Part shown: piece by piece, positions 58,001 through 64,000 of the stretch
Layout: each line of letters begins with the position of its first letter
Position numbering within the stretch: the first letter of the stretch is position 1
From: Rhynchosporium graminicola
Lineage: Eukaryota > Ascomycota > Leotiomycetes > Helotiales > Ploettnerulaceae
Length of the DNA: 64,000 nucleotides
Assembly (NCBI GenBank): GCA_900074885.1
Contig: FJUW01000013.1
Coordinates: 973,580 to 1,037,579 of the forward strand
Reading direction: 5' to 3'
Program-made: the position numbers and the translations under genes
The notes under the pieces: generated by a model
Database searches by the model: none
Told to the model about the DNA's origin: nothing
Seen by the model: only the letters and a program-made list of their open reading frames with translations

Positions 58001-61000
58001 ATACAGCGTTATTATAGAGTATAATCGGGGGATTATCCTTAGTAATAAATTCTAATACTAGTAACTATAACAGATTATTATCCTCTAAGTAACTATAGTT
58101 ATCTATTCCGTCTTCCTAGGCCTTAATCTACTATTCTAGTTTACGCGGAGGTCTAGGTTTACTTAGGTTAGTAGTATAGAAGTCTCTAAGCTTATATAGA
58201 GTACTTATTAAGTCAGAAGCGTTATATTAAGTTAGGTCCAGGTCGTAGCTTAGCTAGCTAACTTAATACTTAAGATTACCTCTTAGGAGCTATATAGCGA
58301 GTATATCTTATAACTCTTACTCTTCTTAAGTAGCGATAACCTCCGGGAGTAGGTTTTATAACTCTTAGCTTAGTAATAGGTCGTCCGGGTCCTTAAAGAG
58401 TAATTCGGGAGTAAATATATTATAAATAGAAGATCCCGGGGGTAAATCTAGCTTATAAGAGTGTCCGATCTTAGCTAGGACCTAGTATAGTCCTACTTAG
58501 AGACTAGATAGCTTCTTACTTAGCTAGTGATTCTTAAGGTTCCTTATAGAGAGAAATACCTTATCTTTAACTTCCTAGTTAATATTATGCCGTTTCGGGT
58601 CAGTTACGGCGCTTATCCTATACTAAATAGCTAGTATATTAGCTTTTATAACCTCGATAGCGGATTTAGTACGTTTAGCTAAGGATTTAGTATCGGTATA
58701 GTTGAGCTTCTCTTACGGTATCGATCCGGTAAGTTACTTCTAGTCCTAGCTATTCTATAGTAATATACTATATTTAAGAGTATATAGCGCTATGCCGATA
58801 GAGTCATAAGGTAAGGTTACTTAAGCGCGGTCTATTATCAGTAGTAGTTCGCTCTAGTTACTCTAGTAGTAATTAATAAAAGGTCTAAGGCGTTAATTAA
58901 TATACTAATTTATAATCTCTATTTATCTATCGGTTTACTAGTAGAAGGAGGTAGAGAGCTTGACCTTAACTCTAATTATATAGTAAAACTCTTACTAGAA
59001 AGATAAGACTAACTAAGCGCCTCAGTCGGATATAATTAACTTAAGGGTATATCTAAAACGATATATCTATTAGATAAATAACGTCGCTATCCTATAGGTA
59101 TTAATATTATAGTAGTACGGTATCGATATAGAGTCTTTCCTTAGGCAGTCGATAAATACTAATATCCTATTAAACCTTTAGTTATCAGGCGGGAAGTCTT
59201 TAAAATCTATAGCTAAGTGCTACATAAGGTAGCTAGGTACTAGTAATAGGTGGAGGAATCCTTACTATTTCGTTTGCTTTAGATAAGAGTACTAATAGGA
59301 GCGGTAATTATAAGTATACCGTTTTATATCCGATATAAGTCCTTTCTAGTAGTAATAAGTAGAAATTATTTCAGCGGTCTTACGAGTATTTAGATAAGCG
59401 GAGGAAACTTGATCGTAGATTTCACTAATCAAACGGGTATATAGCGGGGTATAGCGTTATACGTATAGATAACTGTTATAAAGTAGTAAACTATTATTAA
59501 TAGTATAGCTATCTCCTAATATATTCTATTTATTAGAGAATAATTCTTAGTTAAATTAGTATAGTTTCTCGATTAAATTAAAAGTATTACGTGCGGGTTC
59601 TAATAGTATATCGGTCCTTAGTGATATTAGGTATATATAACTAATTTGATCGATATAATACTTAGCTAGTTCCGCGTTAATCTTAGGGTCTAAGCAGTCT
59701 AGAGGTAGTAAAACCCGAGATCTATTATCTTATTTCTATTATTCTTATATCTTTAGATCTTATTCCCTATAGCTAAAGATATTAGCTTTAGTATTATCTT
59801 TACTAAGTATATATATAATTTGAAAGTTAAATTCGGAAAGGAATTCTATTTATCTAGCTTACTTACTAGTTAGGACCTTAGTAGTTATAAAGTACTCTAA
59901 GGATCGATAGTCTGTATATACGCCGGTATAGCGTCGTAGAGATATAAGTTCCGGTCTCTATTTCCGGAAAGACTTAATAATAGCGTATAGCTCCTTATTA
60001 TAGATCTCTTAGTTTAGTTCATATCTATTAAGAATATAGGAGTAGAATCTAATTAGATACTACTAGTTATCTTTATATAATTAGGAGATAACTCTAGCTA
60101 TTATACTATTAGAGGTATTAGTTTCTAGTTTAGTTTATAATTTAAGGTCGAAATAGTATAGTTTCTGTACCGATAGTAGCTATTAACGTAAATCGTCGAA
60201 GGACTTCTTATAATCGTTAGTGAAATTCTATAGTACTATAGGCCGAGTAAGTACTAAGAGAGGTTTAGCGATAAGGCTGAAATTCCGAATAAATTAATAG
60301 TAGAACCTATAGAATCCTAAGAAGGATTTCATAGCTATTACTATTTCGGGGTACTTCTAGTCTACTAATAGTACTACCTTCTCGGGATCTGGCTCGATTC
60401 CGTTAGTAATAATAATATATCCGAGGTATTTAGTTTAAGTAATATAGAATTCGCTTTTCTTAATATCTACTTAGAGTCCGGTATCTATTAAGTATCGTAG
60501 TACTAATTTAATATATTTCTTATATTCCTAGAGTATTTCCGAGTATATAAGAATATTATCTAGGTAAGCTATATAGAAATTATCTAAGTAATCTAATAGT
60601 ATATTATTCATATATCGCTAGTACGTACTAAGTCCGTTATAGAGCCTAAAAGGTAGTACTTTATATTTATAGGATCCGAAGCGGGTTCGGAAGATAATAT
60701 ACTCCTCGGATTCGGGGTCTATATAGATACGGTTAAATACTACCCGGATATCTAGTTTAGTAAAGATTACTACTTTAAATATATAAGTTAAGAGCTTATC
60801 GATCCTAAATATTAGATAGGAATCCTTTCGAGTGATCGTATTAAGCTTACGATAGTCGATATAGAAGCGTAATCTTCCGTCAGCCTTCTTAATAAATAAT
60901 ATAGGTAATATAAAGGGACTTTAGCTAGATTTAATAAATCCCTTATCTAGGTTTTCTAAGAGGTACTCTTTAGTTACTTATAATTCGTCTATAGATTACT

Positions 61001-62800
61001 AATATAAGAGCGAATATATATTAGGTAATAGTTCTTCTAGAATAATTTTATAATCGTATAAGTAATATAGCAGAAGAATATTAGAATCCCGCTTAGAAAA
61101 AGCTTCCTTAAGAGTATAATACTATTCCGATAGCTTTTTAGCTACGAGTTATTTAGTATCAGGATCCTTAAGAGAGTCGCTATTTAGATAGTCTTATAAG
61201 AGGCGGTCTATCTTATAGATACTAGTAAAGAATAATTCGGAACTTTTACGTTTTATATTAAAGTAAAAAGCTATAGTACTAATTTAGTAAATCGGAACTA
61301 GTTTCTAGATCCTCAGAAGTTAAGAGGAATACTTATAATAGAGTTTCGGCGTAAGTACCTTTCTCGATAAAGTCAGAGCGGAAAAGAGTTCAGATTCTTT
61401 AATAATAAGCGGAAATAAGTTAAAAGGTAAGGATAATACGTTAATATATTATATCGCTACTATTTAGTATAATCGGCGTTAGTCTAGCTAGTTTATAGCT
61501 AAGTCCTGCGTATTAGCGTCGATTTAGTAAGATCGATTAATACTAGGTTTATAAGGCAGTAGAGTTATAATTATCTCCTTATCGTATCAGAGGGTAGCTA
61601 GATAGCGTTCCGACTATAATAGCTTATAGTAGAGCGTATTTAGCTTAACCTAAAATTATTATATCTATTTAATACTAATAATTATATCTTATTATCCTAA
61701 ATTAAGAAGAATAAAAAGGTAGTTATAAATACGCTTGCTATTAATAGAAAAGTATAAATATATAAAATAGGTAATATAAGTTCTAATAGACTATTAGAAC
61801 TTATATATTAGAATAGAATAAGGCAGTAGCTCGATTTTAATACTAAGGGCCCCTGATAGTCGTCCGGTAAGAGTGCGATTAATGAATAGATAACTATTCG
61901 CTCTAGTATTAATTAAGCTACTTATAGAGACTCCTAGCCTATTTATACTAACTATAATCGGGTATATAAATTACTTACCTCCTATTAGGGAGTTAAGGTC
62001 TAGATTAGAGAGATTATACTTACGTAGACCTAAGAAGGAGTTTTTACTTAGGCCTTATCGTTTCCCTTTAGTATTAATCTAGATTCGGAGAGTATATCTT
62101 CTACTACTTCCTTAGTTACTTAATCCTCTTCCGGAAATTCGTTAATTAATTAAACCTTAAGCAGGTTAAAGTAATCTAGCTTAATATAATCGAGTTATCT
62201 ATAATAATAATACTTAAGGGGTTCTCTAGTCGAGGTAATAAGGCGTTTTAGCGCGGAGGGAGTACTAGATTATACTAAGGTAGAGGTACGTACGTATAGT
62301 ATAGGAGTAGTTTATCGAGGAGCTAAGCTTAAGGACCAGTAAGAGGTAGAACTAGTAGTAATCGTAGTAGTAACAGTAGGCTTACGGTACTATACCTAAG
62401 CAGTAGCTTTCTCGGGATAAGTACGTTCTGAGTTATAATAACGCTTAGTATTAAAAGAAAGTAAGGATCTAACTATAGAAGCGTAGTCCTTATTCTACGT
62501 TAGTTTAATAATAAGAGTTAAAGCGCGTAAAAATAGTATAATCTTATCCTATATATAGAAGAACTACTCTTTCTTTTTAACTTTACCTTAGATAGTAGCG
62601 CTTTGAAATTAACTACGAAACTCAGCGAAAGTCTCGCGTATATAGCTAAGTTATTATATTTCTAAGCAGTAGAAAGCGTTATAGTAATTATCTTCCTCTA
62701 AACTAGTAAGAAAGTTCTCCTCTAATAAGGATATTATTTTATCGCTAGTTTTAAACTCGTTAGCGAGATACTAAGGCGTAAGATACTCTTTAGCTAATCT

Positions 62801-64000
62801 TGTAACGACACAAGACTCAAGGCGGTATATAAGCAAGAATAAACGAGTAAGGAGGCTAAGAGCGATCTTATATAGTCTACTACGAAAGAAATAAAAAGAT
62901 AAGGAAGGAAGAAGAAGAGAGATAGAGTATAAGGCACCTTATATATATATGCCGGTACTAGTCCGATACTATACCGGGTCGGATACTAGTTCTGCCGGGA
63001 TACCTATGAACTTAGGCCCTATTATCTATCCTTCTTCTCATATGATATTCAGGTGAGCTATCGTTATATTACCCCACCCCTAAGAAGAGCTTAACCCCAA
63101 GCTCGGAAGGTTATAGTTTATACTGGAATTAGTCTTTATTATAACTATTTTCGTCGATATTCGCATAATAGGCGCTAGCCGCTCTTTAGTAGTAGTAAAT
63201 TCTTTATTAGGTTCTGACTAGTTATGTCGTCGTAATAGTGCTACATTAGTTATAGCTTCCAAATCGGGCGGTAAGCAGTATTTACTTTATCTGTTTATAG
63301 TAGGAGTCGAGTTGAAGTAGGGCGTAGGGTATATAAAGGAAAGGGTTTATTAATATTAGAGCCTTTCCTTTTCAACTGCGATAATCACTTCAGCTTATAA
63401 GTTTACTCTCCCTAGACTGCGATATAGCTCCTATAGTAGGTATCGTTACTAACTACTATAGTAGTCTGCTGCAATCTTATATATTAATTAACCTAATTAA
63501 CTCTTCCTTAATATAAGTAAGTTTCTTATCTTAGTTTTAGGGATAGTCCTTAAGTGCGGTATAAGGGTTTCACGGATCTATAACGCTGACTCCTGTAGTG
63601 CTTTTACTAGTTCCTGCTAGTGCTCTTTCAGCGGCGTATCGTATATATTACCTGCGATATATTCGCGCCTTCCTTAAGATAAAGTATAATAATACTCCTG
63701 TTTTAGAACTCTTATACTTATTTAATAAGCTTAACTCTAAGCTTTATAAGTATTATTTAGTATTAAAGAGCAGTTATAAGTATATAAGTTACTTAAATAT
63801 AAACGCAGTTATATATACTAACGCGTTATAATTACCTGATTATATTAATACAGAGTATACTATTCTATCCGGTTTACTTCCTAGCGGCGAAACTAAGGAC
63901 GCGGAGCTAAATCAGAGTAGTATTATAGCTGCCTATAAGGCTATTAATCAGATCTATTATCTTACGAAATCTGCTGCTCCTACTACTACGTTAGAGATTA
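62801..64000 (-). mobile_element. Ty3/gypsy copy C: LTR and 3' part, runs off the window
   Basis: An LTR at 62801-63068 (268 bp, starts TGTAACG and ends CGTTATA) sits inside the gag of copy A and is followed by the same 3' region as the other copies. It is less mutated: it keeps CG/CA/TG sites such as ACTGCGATA where A and B have ACTATAATA. This implies a younger insertion or lighter RIP. Confidence 0.82.
63544..64000 (+). pseudogene. Antisense passenger gene, least mutated copy, 3' partial
   Basis: Plus-strand frame with a 77-codon open stretch (63598-63831) and a readable continuation after one TAA at 63829-63831: LPDYINTEY, LPSGETKDAELNQSS and AINQIYYLTKSAAP. There are only a few stops, each explained by C to T. 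The TATATAAA box is at 63330-63337. No family recognised. The C-terminal half and intron lie beyond the window. Confidence 0.55.

Larger units (their letters stand above)
56370..62800 (-). mobile_element. Ty3/gypsy (chromovirus) copy A, RIP-mutated, gag-pol on the minus strand
   Basis: The left end is a partial 3' LTR (56370-56545). Minus-strand reading through RIP stops shows, in element order: gag with a degraded zinc knuckle (about 62,790-61,990; Cys/Tyr cluster near 62,170-62,215); protease/reverse transcriptase with AYLDNILIYS at about 60,541-60,575 (from YxDD) and KKSEF..TKYLGYI; RNase H with TDYRSLEYF at about 59,885-59,925; integrase with HLAIDFKDFP near 59,190-59,220 and the SD-GA block near 59,020; and a chromodomain-type C-terminus with KLRDFYTTNLSKPRPPRKLE near 58,130-58,190. 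At 62800 gag is cut by the LTR of copy C. Dozens of stops show it is dead. Confidence 0.88.

Noticed and set aside
56370..63068. A complete intact LTR retrotransposon
   Set aside because: The 5' LTR does not border the gag start, the 3' LTR is partial, and stops fill every domain.
1..64000. tRNA, rRNA genes and CRISPR arrays
   Set aside because: No cloverleaf-like boxes, rRNA blocks or spaced repeats were recognised by eye; a tRNAscan run would settle the tRNAs.

Overview
The window is nuclear DNA of a filamentous ascomycete (Pezizomycotina; a Leotiomycetes/Helotiales-type plant-associated fungus fits best, but that is inference). Evidence: many short spliceosomal introns (43-115 nt, GTxxGT..CTAAC/CTGAC..YAG), fungal-specific families (GH18/CBM18 chitinase, LysM protein, cutinase, DHN-melanin reductase, TAM-type methyltransferase), and a C->T/G->A ravaged, TA-rich transposon block as left by repeat-induced point mutation (RIP).

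Positions 1-51,200 are gene-bearing and moderately GC. In order: the 3' part of an IRC22/TRAP-alpha gene (+); a small secreted six-cysteine protein (-); an unknown 295-aa protein (+); a divergent pair made of a 688-aa LysM protein (-) and a 1,113-aa killer-toxin-like GH18 chitinase (+); a dead patatin-like phospholipase gene; a truncated TAM-type methyltransferase relic; a cutinase with an apparent one-base frameshift (-); a single-pass membrane protein (-); an unknown 489-aa protein (+); a RING/LON-domain protein (+); a trihydroxynaphthalene-reductase-like SDR (-); an unknown coiled-coil protein (+); a SPOUT RNA methyltransferase (-); SEC72 (-); TPT1 tRNA 2'-phosphotransferase (+); an ERD2-like receptor (+); a hotdog thioesterase (-); and adenylosuccinate lyase ADE13 (-). 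Most were re-joined across introns by hand from splice signals and frame.

From about 51,200 to 64,000 composition changes sharply to a TA-rich RIP block: a piggyBac-type (DDE_Tnp_1_7) transposase relic, a cysteine-motif repeat-associated relic cut by an LTR, and three partial copies of one chromodomain Ty3/gypsy element, with gag-pol on the minus strand. All three copies carry, between pol and the 3' LTR, a plus-strand protein-coding gene with its own TATA box and, in the two copies that reach it, an apparent intron. This antisense passenger gene is one of the two most interesting observations.

The other is the chitinase. A signal peptide, two CBM18 modules and a GH18 domain are followed by a hydrophobic stretch, a Lys-Arg site and a C-terminal segment resembling NucA/NucB nucleases. 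It is encoded head-to-head with a multi-LysM protein. The layout recalls zymocin-like killer systems, in which chitin binding and chitinase activity deliver a nuclease cargo. The housekeeping genes (IRC22, SEC72, ERD2, ADE13, TPT1, SPOUT) are conventional and serve ER translocation, secretory retrieval, purine synthesis and RNA modification.
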